DNA from: Coprenecus sp902388455
GTDB lineage: Bacteria > Bacteroidota > Bacteroidia > Bacteroidales > UBA932
Length of the DNA: 64,000 bases
Direction: 5' to 3'
Assembly: GCA_963931615.1 (NCBI GenBank)
Contig: OZ007032.1
Location: forward strand, 2,356,001-2,420,000
The notes beneath the pieces are model-generated. The model searched no databases. It saw only the letters and a program-made list of their open reading frames with translations, and was not told the origin of the DNA. This document shows, piece after piece, positions 16,743 to 24,993 of the stretch. Every line of letters starts with the position of its first letter. Position 1 is the stretch's first letter. The position numbers and the translations under genes are program-made.

Positions 16743-17575
16743 AGTGTGACCATCTGAGGTCTACGCTCCCGGAAATACACTTCGTACTTGAATCCGGCCG
16801 CCAGAGCCATCTCCCTGCACCAGTCAAAACGGTCCCCCAACCGTGTTATATCGTGGGCATCAGAACCGAAAGAAAGCGCTTCTCCTCCCAGTTCCCGGAA
16901 ACGTTTGAGAACTGCAATATCAAGTTCCGGACGCCTGCCGCGGAAGAACTGGTAGGTCTTGGTATTTATCTCCATAGTCTTTCCGTTCTCAGCAAGGAAT
17001 GACAGGATAGAATCCAGGACATCACGGAACTCCGCATAATATATCGTCACCTCCTTATAGTCGGGATAGCGTACTATATAATCATAATGTCCCAGAATGT
17101 CAAAGTCCGGCATTTCTCTGATCAGACGGGCAAATTCCTCCAGATAATGACCATACGCATATTTGTAAGTATAGGGTCTGTAATAATCTCCGAAATAAGG
17201 GTCATGCCCGTCAATCAGGTGCAGGGATGCGATGACGCAGTCAAATCTGTTTTCAGACAGGACCTTACGGATTTTCGGCATACTTTTGTCCTGCAGTCCC
17301 ATCTCCACACCCTTGAGCAACTGGAAATCCCCGAAGCGGCCCCCGCGTCCGTTAAGACCGAGATACTCCACTTCCTCGTCAATCGCCTGCTGCTGAGCCG
17401 GCACCTCGAAAGTAAATTCAGTAACTCCGGCAGGTGCATCAAAATCCAGATGATCTGTCAGGCATATTCCGCGAAGTCCTCTCTCGTACGCCACCCTGAC
17501 GGCATCTCCGATATTCATTCTGGAATCCTCGGAGAAATACGAATGGGAATGATTGTCAAAATACCAGCACTCCAT
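16739..17575 (-). CDS. PHP-domain phosphoesterase (histidinol-phosphatase type)
   Basis: The protein has 278 residues. Metal ligands of the PHP fold are visible: HSH at residues 9-11, the CLTDHLDF loop, the E of KGVEMGL, the VIASLHL strand and C-terminal GSDAHD. Size and order match the HisK-type L-histidinol-phosphate phosphatases (polymerase and histidinol phosphatase family), but no his genes lie nearby, so another phosphate ester is possible. The ATG overlaps the TGA of the upstream lipoprotein gene, so the two are translationally coupled. Confidence 0.8.
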   Translation of the reverse strand: MECWYFDNHSHSYFSEDSRMNIGDAVRVAYERGLRGICLTDHLDFDAPAGVTEFTFEVPAQQQAIDEEVEYLGLNGRGGRFGDFQLLKGVEMGLQDKSMPKIRKVLSENRFDCVIASLHLIDGHDPYFGDYYRPYTYKYAYGHYLEEFARLIREMPDFDILGHYDYIVRYPDYKEVTIYYAEFRDVLDSILSFLAENGKTMEINTKTYQFFRGRRPELDIAVLKRFRELGGEALSFGSDAHDITRLGDRFDWCREMALAAGFKYEVYFRERRPQMVTL

Positions 17576-18000
17576 CACATTCTCTCCTGCGCATATACCA
17601 CACTCCAGACATCCGAATCAGGATTTCTGACCACTGTCAAAGATGTTTTCATCGGCTCGATCTCTCCTGGATATATGATATCAAAATCGACTGATACCGA
17701 ATCTTTTGACCACGTATGAACCTCAACCGTATGAGCCTGCATTCCGCGGGAAAGCTCCATAAACTCAGCCTGAGCGTCCGCAGGAAGCGAGTCTATCACC
17801 GTCCTGGTCTCACGCACCATTTCCTCCAGTTCCGGGGAGCACATAGCTGCCGCAGTCTCATAATCTGCGGAATAAAACGCATTGACAAATCTCTCCGCCA
17901 CCTCCTGCGCATCCCTGGCCCTGCCTCCGGCACATCCCGTCACGAGCGCAACAGAGACGACCGCAGCCGGAACTGCCAATAATAGTCTAAATTTATTCAT
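17575..18000 (-). CDS. Small lipoprotein, DUF4878-like
   Basis: The protein has 141 residues with a lipoprotein signal ending TGC. The segment AQEVAERFVNAFYSADYETAAAMCSPE, then a helical stretch and beta strands with a final W-S-V-V, is the pattern of the NTF2-like DUF4878 fold. Such proteins are small envelope lipoproteins of unknown ligand. It overlaps the PHP gene by one base. A GTG one codon upstream is an alternative start. Confidence 0.65.
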   Translation of the reverse strand: MNKFRLLLAVPAAVVSVALVTGCAGGRARDAQEVAERFVNAFYSADYETAAAMCSPELEEMVRETRTVIDSLPADAQAEFMELSRGMQAHTVEVHTWSKDSVSVDFDIIYPGEIEPMKTSLTVVRNPDSDVWSVVYAQERM

Positions 18001-18019
18001 CACCTGTTCTTTTAAATTT

Positions 18020-19501
18020 CTATAATCCCCACAGTCCGGGCTCCAGTCTGGACTTCACCTCAGACGCAAGTTCAGGGGGAAGATTCTTGAAAAATGTAAT
18101 ACCGGTAAGTTCCTCAATCTGAGCGACTGTCCGCAAATCAGAAGCCTCCGGACGCGTACGGCCGTCATCCTCATTGAGATAGAAAAACCCGACAGCGTCA
18201 TATTCCTGACTACCGGAATTTACACCGAGCATAACACGGAAATACCCCTCAGGCACTGCCACGCTGTTGCCGGCATTGTCATATATATGTCTCCACTCAT
18301 TGTCCCCGTCAACATCCAGAACAGGGCCCGTGACGACATAAAGCGTATCATACCCGGATGCTACATCCCGCTCCAGCTGCTCTACTTCCGCCCAAATTCC
18401 GCTGTTGAAATCATAATCCTGTACCGTCATATTTGTAAAATAGAAAGTCTGAGCGTTCATCTCCTCGTTGGCATTACGGGCCGCAGAAGGAATCTGATGC
18501 CCACGGGCATATCCGTCCACGCCCCAGCTCTCCGGTATTACAGGCTCCCATGCATCTGGAATTTTTGGATCAAATCCCCATGCATCCGTCCGGTTTCCAG
18601 TTGCCATATACTGACCGCAGAGAGGATAGGCCACCCATAAAGCGAGGCGCTCAGTGGTATTGTAGAGCATAGAGTAATTGCGTACCTGAGCCCCGTCCGC
18701 CTGCGTATGATGGAAAGTAAACACCTCATCATCAGCCGTCTCTACGACTGGCAGCTCAAGCCAGTCCTGGGCAGGATCATCAGAGACGAGGATATCGTCT
18801 TCCGGATTGTCCTCGGCAGGGCTGTGGCTGATATAGTAGGCAGGAATATCTCCTCCGCCCTGAGGCTGGTCATTATGCTCCGCCCTGAGGGTCCTGAGCA
18901 CCACCACATCCCCGACCTTAAGGCCCAAAGATGAGAAAGACTGGTCATTACGATCCACCTGGGCAGCCGTAAGCCCATAGATGTAGAGAATACCTGTATC
19001 ATCCTTTATCCAGATATTTCCATAATTGGAATTCTTGATGACGAATATCGTACCGCGCAGCTCATACCAGTTCTCGTCATTGACCGGAGCGGCAAGGAAT
19101 TCCTCTATGCTGGTATAATCCGGATACGCTCCTGACTGGACTACCCGGATTTCAGCTTCAATAACATCAGCACGGAAAACAATCACAGCCTCCCTGTCAG
19201 AAGCATCATTGGCTCCTGCAGTAATCGTAACAGGCACCTGATCCGCAGATGCAAAGCCAGCTGCGGGAGTAACCGTCAGCCAGTCCCTGGTATCTCCTGA
19301 AGTATAGGTTATCTCCGTGTCCCAGTCTCTGGTAGCATCCAGGACAATTACAGCCTCTCCCCCCTCAGCACTGAATCCAAGGCTGTCCGTATCGGAGGAT
19401 ATCTCCGCTGGCAATGACATCGGGTCTGTCCCGCAGGAACTAATAGCAAGCGCAAAAAACAACACACCAAGCGCACGTATAACAAATTTGCCGATATTCA
19501 T
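18020..19501 (-). CDS. Lipoprotein with BACON-like, OB-fold and NUC1-type DNA/RNA nuclease domains
   Basis: The protein has 493 residues from ATG 19501, with a lipoprotein signal ending SSC. A BACON/Ig-like domain (about 30-125) is followed by a single OB-fold (about 135-225, ENWYELRGTIFVIKNSNYGN ... VGDVVVLRTL). The rest is a DNA/RNA non-specific endonuclease domain with the metal/His motif GYARGHQIPSAARN, where the usual DRGH is ARGH, and the later asparagine-containing helix N-M-T-V-Q-D. Anchored outside the cell, it would cut nucleic acids for scavenging or biofilm turnover. The OB-fold closely matches the third repeat of the preceding gene's product, including the Y-I-S-H end. Confidence 0.85.
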   Translation of the reverse strand: MNIGKFVIRALGVLFFALAISSCGTDPMSLPAEISSDTDSLGFSAEGGEAVIVLDATRDWDTEITYTSGDTRDWLTVTPAAGFASADQVPVTITAGANDASDREAVIVFRADVIEAEIRVVQSGAYPDYTSIEEFLAAPVNDENWYELRGTIFVIKNSNYGNIWIKDDTGILYIYGLTAAQVDRNDQSFSSLGLKVGDVVVLRTLRAEHNDQPQGGGDIPAYYISHSPAEDNPEDDILVSDDPAQDWLELPVVETADDEVFTFHHTQADGAQVRNYSMLYNTTERLALWVAYPLCGQYMATGNRTDAWGFDPKIPDAWEPVIPESWGVDGYARGHQIPSAARNANEEMNAQTFYFTNMTVQDYDFNSGIWAEVEQLERDVASGYDTLYVVTGPVLDVDGDNEWRHIYDNAGNSVAVPEGYFRVMLGVNSGSQEYDAVGFFYLNEDDGRTRPEASDLRTVAQIEELTGITFFKNLPPELASEVKSRLEPGLWGL

Positions 19502-19533
19502 ATCTTTTGATTTTACAGGTTTCAAACAACAAA

Positions 19534-19558
19534 GGGCTGCACGACTCTCATGCAGCCC
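19534..19558 (-). terminator. Hairpin between OB-fold and nuclease genes
   Basis: On the minus strand GGGCTGCA and TGCAGCCC form a perfect 8-bp stem with a 9-nt loop, followed by TTTGTTG. It lies in the 90-bp gap between the two genes. With a weak U tract it could reduce, not stop, transcription into the nuclease gene. Confidence 0.5.
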
Positions 19559-19591
19559 GCCTATCTTCATACGGGTGTCTACCGCTCAGTA

Positions 19592-21574
19592 TTAATTGGA
19601 TTTGGGCCTTACTGCATAGGCAGGACCGTTTACCTGAGGATTACCGTTGTACTCATCCCTGACACCTACCAGTATCACAGTATCGCCGTCCTGGTATCCG
19701 AGTTCGGGGAAAGACTGGTTGTTGCTCATTCCGATACGGGGAGTAGAGGTCAAACCGTAAACATATACAGAGCCGGAATCGTCCACGAGATCGAAGTTAC
19801 CGTAATTGCTTGCAGCAAGATTGGTAATAGTTCCCACCAGATGATAGAGCTGATCGTCACCAGGCTCAGCAGCCAGGAATTCTTCAACTGTAACTATCAG
19901 AGCTGCATAGTATGCGCTGCCTACCTGAGGCTTACCTTCAAAGGAACTCCTCTTCCCGATAAGAGTCACATAGTCTCCCTCCTGCAGACCTGTTTCGGCA
20001 AATGTTTGACTTCCGGCATCTGCAGAAACTTTGAGACCATAAACATATACGCTGTTGCCATCTTCATCCTCCAAGTCAAAATTACCATAAGGACTGTCAC
20101 TTAGATTCGAAATCCTGCCGGACAAACGGTACCACTGCTCAGACTCTTCTGCAGCGAGGAAGTCCTTGATGGTGGACTCCAGAATCTCAGGCGCCTCACC
20201 CTGCACATGCGAGATATAGAATGCGGTACCTCCTATCTGGGGCTCACCGTCAAACTCATCCCTAGTACCCCCGAGAGTAACGATGTCACCCTCACGCAGA
20301 CCTATCTCAGAGTAGGACTTGTCGTTGCTGCCTCCGTTCCACTCCTTGGTAAGACCGTATACCAGGATTGAGCCTGTCTCATCCTCGATGACAATGTTTC
20401 CGTACTCGGTATTCTGAACATCGGTGATAGTTCCGGTCAGCTCATACCATACGTCATCGCTGACTTCGGCTGCAATTACTTCTGCAACAGTAGCCTTAGT
20501 AAGCTCCGGTTCCGGATCGGGATCAGGTGCAGGAGATCCGCCCTTGGCTCTGACAGCGTATGCAGGGCCCATCACCTCGGGCTTACCGTTGTAGTCGCCT
20601 CTTGTTCCGACGATAGTCAGGGTATCACCCTCAACATAACCGAGTGTAGAGAAAGACTTGTCATTGCTCTCGCCAAGAATTACAGTAGATGTAAGTCCAT
20701 AGACATATACAGAACCGGACTCATCGGTGATATCGAAGTTGCCGTACTCTGTGTTCACGGGACCTTCCATGATACCAGTGAGTTCATAGAGCTGATTATC
20801 ATCTATCTCGGCGGAGAGGAACTCGGCTACTGTCACTTTGAGAGGAGCATAGTAGGCATCTCCTACCTGAGGAGTTCCATTGTATGAGGACCTGCGTCCC
20901 ACGAGAGTTACATTGTCACCTTCACCTATACCGATCTGAGAGAACGTCTTGTCTCCGGCAGTGGCATTGAGATTGAGACCGTAACATAGAACAGAACCAG
21001 TCTCGTCCTCAATATTGAAGTTACCGTACTCAGTATTGTAGAGCCCCACTACCTTACCGCTCAGACGGTACCACTGGTTGGACTCCTCAGCTGCAAGGAA
21101 CTCTGCCACAGTCACTGGTTTAGGACCTGTATCGGCATTGGGCTTGAGCACTCCGCCCATCTGATGTACGGTCGTTGTGGCATAGATCATATTGTCAGAG
21201 CGGAAATAGATTATCACTTCTCTCTGATACAGAACTGAATCAGATACATTTTCCTTAACGTTTATGGTAATCTCCTTAACATCCGAGGTATCGATGCTGG
21301 CAGAACCAGCGACAGGATCTATGCTTATCCAGGGATCAGCCTCGAAATTCTTTTCCTCGTCTCCCCACGGATTACTTATTACGATTTCAGCAGTCCACGC
21401 AGTGCTGCTGTACAAATCGACAGTGTAAGTTCCACCTACTGAGTCCACTTCAATGTAATCCGACGAAACCGTAATATTCACAGGAGTAATCGGCTTGTCC
21501 TGGATTTCCTTACATGAAGTCACGAACAGCGCTCCGAAAGCGGCTAACGCTAAAAGTACTTTTTTGAAATTCAT
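19592..21574 (-). CDS. Surface lipoprotein with BACON-like domain and five OB-fold repeats
   Basis: The protein has 660 residues from ATG 21574, with a lipoprotein signal ending VTSC. An Ig/BACON-like region (about 25-150) is followed by five repeats of about 95 residues. Each repeat has the form EFLAAE...WY.L.G.I....YGNF.I.DE.GS..VYGL, then ...GEGD.VTL.G.R..YNG.PQV. By similarity the repeats fall into the order A-B-C-A-B; a proline/aspartate linker precedes C. OB-folds of this kind bind nucleic acid or oligosaccharide. Because the next gene encodes a nuclease carrying the same OB-fold, capture of extracellular DNA or RNA is the favoured inference. Confidence 0.8.
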   Translation of the reverse strand: MNFKKVLLALAAFGALFVTSCKEIQDKPITPVNITVSSDYIEVDSVGGTYTVDLYSSTAWTAEIVISNPWGDEEKNFEADPWISIDPVAGSASIDTSDVKEITINVKENVSDSVLYQREVIIYFRSDNMIYATTTVHQMGGVLKPNADTGPKPVTVAEFLAAEESNQWYRLSGKVVGLYNTEYGNFNIEDETGSVLCYGLNLNATAGDKTFSQIGIGEGDNVTLVGRRSSYNGTPQVGDAYYAPLKVTVAEFLSAEIDDNQLYELTGIMEGPVNTEYGNFDITDESGSVYVYGLTSTVILGESNDKSFSTLGYVEGDTLTIVGTRGDYNGKPEVMGPAYAVRAKGGSPAPDPDPEPELTKATVAEVIAAEVSDDVWYELTGTITDVQNTEYGNIVIEDETGSILVYGLTKEWNGGSNDKSYSEIGLREGDIVTLGGTRDEFDGEPQIGGTAFYISHVQGEAPEILESTIKDFLAAEESEQWYRLSGRISNLSDSPYGNFDLEDEDGNSVYVYGLKVSADAGSQTFAETGLQEGDYVTLIGKRSSFEGKPQVGSAYYAALIVTVEEFLAAEPGDDQLYHLVGTITNLAASNYGNFDLVDDSGSVYVYGLTSTPRIGMSNNQSFPELGYQDGDTVILVGVRDEYNGNPQVNGPAYAVRPKSN

Positions 21575-21696
21575 TTTGTTTGAGATTAAACTGTAACTTT
21601 TCAAGGCGCAAATATATCATATTTTACAGATTAGCAATTTTAAATTTTGATTACATTCATATATTATCAAAATAATTTGGAATTTTCGGTCTCTTG

Positions 21697-21715
21697 CGAT
21701 ATCTTTGTGATATCG
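21697..21715 (+). promoter_or_regulatory. -7 box inside a palindrome upstream of SPFH gene
   Basis: TATCTTTG at 21700-21707 matches TAnnTTTG. It sits within a perfect inverted repeat, CGATATC at 21697-21703 and GATATCG at 21709-21715. A protein bound there would cover the promoter. The ATG follows at 21735. Confidence 0.5.
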
Positions 21716-21734
21716 TTTTAATATCACATAAGCC

Positions 21735-22703
21735 ATGAAAACTCATTCCGCTTCCAAAATCACAAAGGACACTCCCTTCCAGGGACATGCATGCAACGGA
21801 TTTCTGATGATCTTTATCAGCATCCTCCCGATTGCCGCCGGCATCGCTTTCGTCTACATCGCAGAGACCTATGAAACCGCCATCGGCAATGCTGTTTACA
21901 GCATTCTCTGCACAGCCGCCATTCTCCTCTTTATCTTTTCTCCTATACTCCTTATAGGTCTTATGATCCTTGAGCCGAACCAGGCCAGGGCCATGGTCTT
22001 CTTCGGCAAATACCGCGGAACCTTCACCCGCACCGGCTTCTTCTGGGTCAATCCTTTCTACTCCAAGAAGAAAGTCTCGCTCCGAGCCCGCAACATCAAC
22101 GTGGACCCCATCAAGGTCAATGACCGCAACGGCAATCCTATCCTAGTAGGTCTCATCCTCGTCTGGAAGGTCGAGGACGTCTACAAGGCCATTTTCGAGA
22201 TAGACACCCAGACCATCGCCGCCGGCAATACCGGCATAATGACAGCCCTCGAGTCCTTCGTCCGCGTACAGAGCGACGCGGCCTTGCGTCAGGTGGCCGG
22301 CAACTATGCCTACGATACTTTAGGCATGGAACAGGCCGACACCCTTACCCTGCGCAGCGGAGGCGAGGCCATCAACTGCGAGCTGGTCGAGAAGCTCAAC
22401 GAGCGCCTGGAGATGGCCGGTATCTCGGTGATCGAGGCCCGCATCAACTACCTCGCCTACGCCCCCGAGATCGCAGCCGTCATGCTGCGCCGCCAGCAGG
22501 CAGAGGCCATCATCTCCGCCCGCGAGAAGATAGTCGAGGGCGCCGTATCCATGGTGCAGATGGCCCTCAAGGAGATAAACGACAAGGATATCGTAGAGCT
22601 GGACGAAGCCAAGAAGGCCGCCATGGTCAGCAACCTGCTCGTGGTCCTCTGCGCCGACGAGGCCGCACAGCCCGTGCTCAACACCGGTTCGCTCTACCAG
22701 TAA
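21735..22703 (+). CDS. SPFH (stomatin/prohibitin/flotillin/HflK) domain membrane protein
   Basis: The protein has 322 residues. Two N-terminal membrane helices (about 24-50 and 55-80) are followed by an SPFH domain (about 85-270). It includes the entry motif ILEPNQARAMVFFGKYRGT, the R-A-R-N-I-N-V-D-P strand, the ...GISVIEARINYLAYAPEIAAVMLRRQ block and a helical tail. Such proteins form membrane microdomains or cages around proteases and transporters. The following gene is a ribbon-helix-helix protein, a pairing common in Bacteroidales, possibly as a coregulated unit. Confidence 0.88.
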   Translation: MKTHSASKITKDTPFQGHACNGFLMIFISILPIAAGIAFVYIAETYETAIGNAVYSILCTAAILLFIFSPILLIGLMILEPNQARAMVFFGKYRGTFTRTGFFWVNPFYSKKKVSLRARNINVDPIKVNDRNGNPILVGLILVWKVEDVYKAIFEIDTQTIAAGNTGIMTALESFVRVQSDAALRQVAGNYAYDTLGMEQADTLTLRSGGEAINCELVEKLNERLEMAGISVIEARINYLAYAPEIAAVMLRRQQAEAIISAREKIVEGAVSMVQMALKEINDKDIVELDEAKKAAMVSNLLVVLCADEAAQPVLNTGSLYQ

Positions 22704-22718
22704 AACGATAGAAACAGG

Positions 22719-22898
22719 ATGGCAAAAGAGCAGTCAAAAACCAAAAGTTTCGTACTCCGCATAGACGCTGAGACGATGGAAGCCCTGGAAAAATGGGCCG
22801 CCGACGAGTTCCGCTCGATCAACGGCCAGCTCCAGTGGCTCATCGACGACGCCCTGCGCCGCTCCGGCCGCCTCCCGACCAAAAAACACGACCGATGA
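22719..22898 (+). CDS. Arc-like ribbon-helix-helix DNA-binding protein
   Basis: The protein has 59 residues and begins MAKEQSKTKSFVLRIDAETM. The N-terminal strand K-S-F-V-L-R-I-D, helix A (ETMEALEKWAADEF) and helix B (SINGQLQWLIDDALRRSG) are the ribbon-helix-helix of Arc-family repressors. A Shine-Dalgarno-like AACAGG precedes the ATG. It starts 15 bp after the SPFH gene and is probably its autoregulator or a cotranscribed partner. The palindrome over the promoter at 21697-21715 would be a natural candidate operator. Confidence 0.8.
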   Translation: MAKEQSKTKSFVLRIDAETMEALEKWAADEFRSINGQLQWLIDDALRRSGRLPTKKHDR

Positions 22899-22905
22899 TA
22901 CGAAA

Positions 22906-22934
22906 AAGGGCCGGCCCTTGAAGGGTCAGCCCTT
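22906..22934. terminator. Bidirectional terminator between Arc-like and ferritin genes
   Basis: AAGGGC at 22906-22911 pairs with GCCCTT at 22929-22934, with further pairing inside the loop. TTATTT follows on the plus strand and CCCTTTTTCG on the minus strand, so it can end both convergent transcripts. Confidence 0.65.
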
Positions 22935-22956
22935 ATTTCATTACTGTCCGCCGGGA

Positions 22957-23439
22957 CTATTTGCGCTCACCGAGCTTGCTGTCCAGCATTACGAGACCGG
23001 CCTCACCGGCACGCTGAACCTTCTCGTAGATGGAGAGGGCGGTAGCCTCCTCCTCGACCTGCTCGCGGATGTAACCCATGAAAAAGTCTTCTGAGGGCTT
23101 GTCCTTCTCCTCGCGGGCAATATCCACGATCTTGTCGATAAGTGCAGTCACATGGCACTCGTGCTCATAGACATGCTTGAAGAGAGCCTCCACGCTGCCC
23201 CAGCCCTGAGGCACTACGTCGATCATGCTGACCTTGGCGGTGCCGCCCCTCTTCTGGAGGAACGATGCCATATTGTAGGCATGCTCGAGCTCTTCCTGAG
23301 ACTGTTTCTTCATCCAGTGTGCCATTCCGTCATAACCCTCTTTCTCAAGATAGAAAGACATGGAAAGGTAGAGGTTGGCCGACCACATCTCGGCGATGAT
23401 CTGATCATTGATCGCATTCTGTAATTTTTCGGTAATCAT
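22957..23439 (-). CDS. ftnA: Ferritin (iron storage)
   Basis: The protein has 160 residues and the four-helix ferritin fold. Ferroxidase ligands are visible as E17 region (ANLYLSMSFYLEKEG), the E-x-x-H pair in QEELEHAYNM and E of EQVEEE. It lacks the haem-binding methionine of bacterioferritin. It oxidises and stores iron in the cytoplasm and is a standard gene of anaerobic Bacteroidales. A TGGCACTGA motif lies about 70 bp upstream on the same strand. The gene ends facing the terminator shared with the Arc-like gene. Confidence 0.93.
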   Translation of the reverse strand: MITEKLQNAINDQIIAEMWSANLYLSMSFYLEKEGYDGMAHWMKKQSQEELEHAYNMASFLQKRGGTAKVSMIDVVPQGWGSVEALFKHVYEHECHVTALIDKIVDIAREEKDKPSEDFFMGYIREQVEEEATALSIYEKVQRAGEAGLVMLDSKLGERK

Positions 23440-23541
23440 GGTAGTAATGTTTTAAAATTTCAATTTCTGACTTACTCCTCTGCAAAACCGATACCACACC
23501 CGCCAGTCAGTGCCACAATGTCACAAAAGACCGACAGGGCG

Positions 23542-24969
23542 TCAATATATCGAGACATTGCTGATCAGCGGACAGGCGTATGAGTCTAAGATATTGAACC
23601 TTACCTCCGATGCCATGACCGGGTCGAAGCGCATGATCCGCTTGTAGCCTATAGTCGTGCCGCGGCAGACCTCCTTCCACTCGCCTGTCTCTCCCAGGCG
23701 GCATTCCACACTGAACTCCTTGACTCTCTGTCCCAGAGGAATATACTCCTGTAGCAGCACTGCGCTTACCACCCTGTCCCTGCGGAAATAGACGGTGAAT
23801 GAAGCGGAGGTGACACTGTCATCCGTAGCCCAATAGGTCGAGTAGCGGCCGTCAACGGCATTTGCAGCGGCATACTTGGGGGAATTGGCGCGGACTGACT
23901 CGGAATAGGCCCGCGACATCTTGGCATAATCGGCATGGAAGGCCTCGGTACGGGCATCGCGGAACTCCATCAGACGGGCCGAGTCAGCGGGATGAATGCG
24001 GCCGCGGCGGTCCGGGGGCACATTGAGCAGGAGGTTGGCGTTGCGGCCCACCGAAGCGTAGTAGATCTCCATCAGCTCGTCCACGCTCTTGACCAGGCTG
24101 TCGGTCGAGGGGGAATAGAACCACCCGGGACGGATCGACACGTCGGCTTCTCCGGGTATCCACTGAGAACCGTGCACATTGCCGCAGTTGAGGGTGTCGC
24201 GGGAAGGGGCCAGACGGCCGGGGGCAAATCCGGCAGGGTCGAGGCGGGACCAGTTGGTCTCTCCGGCAAATCCGCGCTCATTGCCTATCCAGCGGCAGCC
24301 GGGGCCGACGTCGCTGAATATCACCAGGTCCGGATTGAGGGTATGGGCCGTGGCGTTGAAATAACCCCAGCGGTAACGGCTCGGAGCGTCGCCCTCCCCG
24401 TCGTCCGCTCCGTCAAACCAGAGCTCGAAGATATCGCCGTACTCGGTCAGCACCTCGGTGATGCAGCCGGCGAAGACTTCATTGTAGGCCTCCGTGCCGT
24501 AGGCGGGATGATTGCGGTCCCAGGGCGAGATGTAGACTCCGAGGCGGAGGTCGTACTTCTCACAGGCGTCCGCCAGCTCGCGTAGCACGTCGCCCTGACC
24601 GTTCCGCCAGGCGCTCTGAGCCACGGTGTGCCTGCTGTATTTGCTGGGCCAAAGGCAGAAACCGTCGTGGTGCTTGGCCGTGAGGATGATGCCCTTCATC
24701 CCGGCCTCCCGGGCGATGCGGGCCCACTGCTCACAGTCCAGGCCGGTGGGAGCAAAGACGTCCGGGTTCTCGTCACCTGTCCCCCACTCACTGTCTGTAA
24801 ATGTGTTGGGGCCGAAGTGTACGAACATATAGTACTCCATCTTCTGCCACTCCATCTGGGCTTCCGTCGGTACGGGGCCATAGGGAGCGGGGATGGTACT
24901 GTCATTGCAAGAAGCCGCCACCGCAAGCGCGGCGACGGCTGTCAGAAAAATATTTATGCTTCTTCTCAT
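23542..24969 (-). CDS. Alpha-L-fucosidase, GH29, lipoprotein
   Basis: The protein has 475 residues with a lipoprotein signal ending AASC (Cys21). The GH29 catalytic domain covers about 30-340, with the paired His100-His101 in TAKHHDGF and the nucleophile Asp186 in FELWFDGADD. A C-terminal F5/8 type C-like beta-sandwich (about 365-475, with the SPKYAAANAVDGRYSTYW segment) probably binds glycan. It would release fucose from mucin or milk-type glycans at the cell surface. It lies only 24 bp after the efflux outer-membrane gene, with no terminator seen between them. Confidence 0.92.
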   Translation of the reverse strand: MRRSINIFLTAVAALAVAASCNDSTIPAPYGPVPTEAQMEWQKMEYYMFVHFGPNTFTDSEWGTGDENPDVFAPTGLDCEQWARIAREAGMKGIILTAKHHDGFCLWPSKYSRHTVAQSAWRNGQGDVLRELADACEKYDLRLGVYISPWDRNHPAYGTEAYNEVFAGCITEVLTEYGDIFELWFDGADDGEGDAPSRYRWGYFNATAHTLNPDLVIFSDVGPGCRWIGNERGFAGETNWSRLDPAGFAPGRLAPSRDTLNCGNVHGSQWIPGEADVSIRPGWFYSPSTDSLVKSVDELMEIYYASVGRNANLLLNVPPDRRGRIHPADSARLMEFRDARTEAFHADYAKMSRAYSESVRANSPKYAAANAVDGRYSTYWATDDSVTSASFTVYFRRDRVVSAVLLQEYIPLGQRVKEFSVECRLGETGEWKEVCRGTTIGYKRIMRFDPVMASEVRFNILDSYACPLISNVSIY

Positions 24970-24993
24970 ATCGTCATATACACTGCATCTGTC

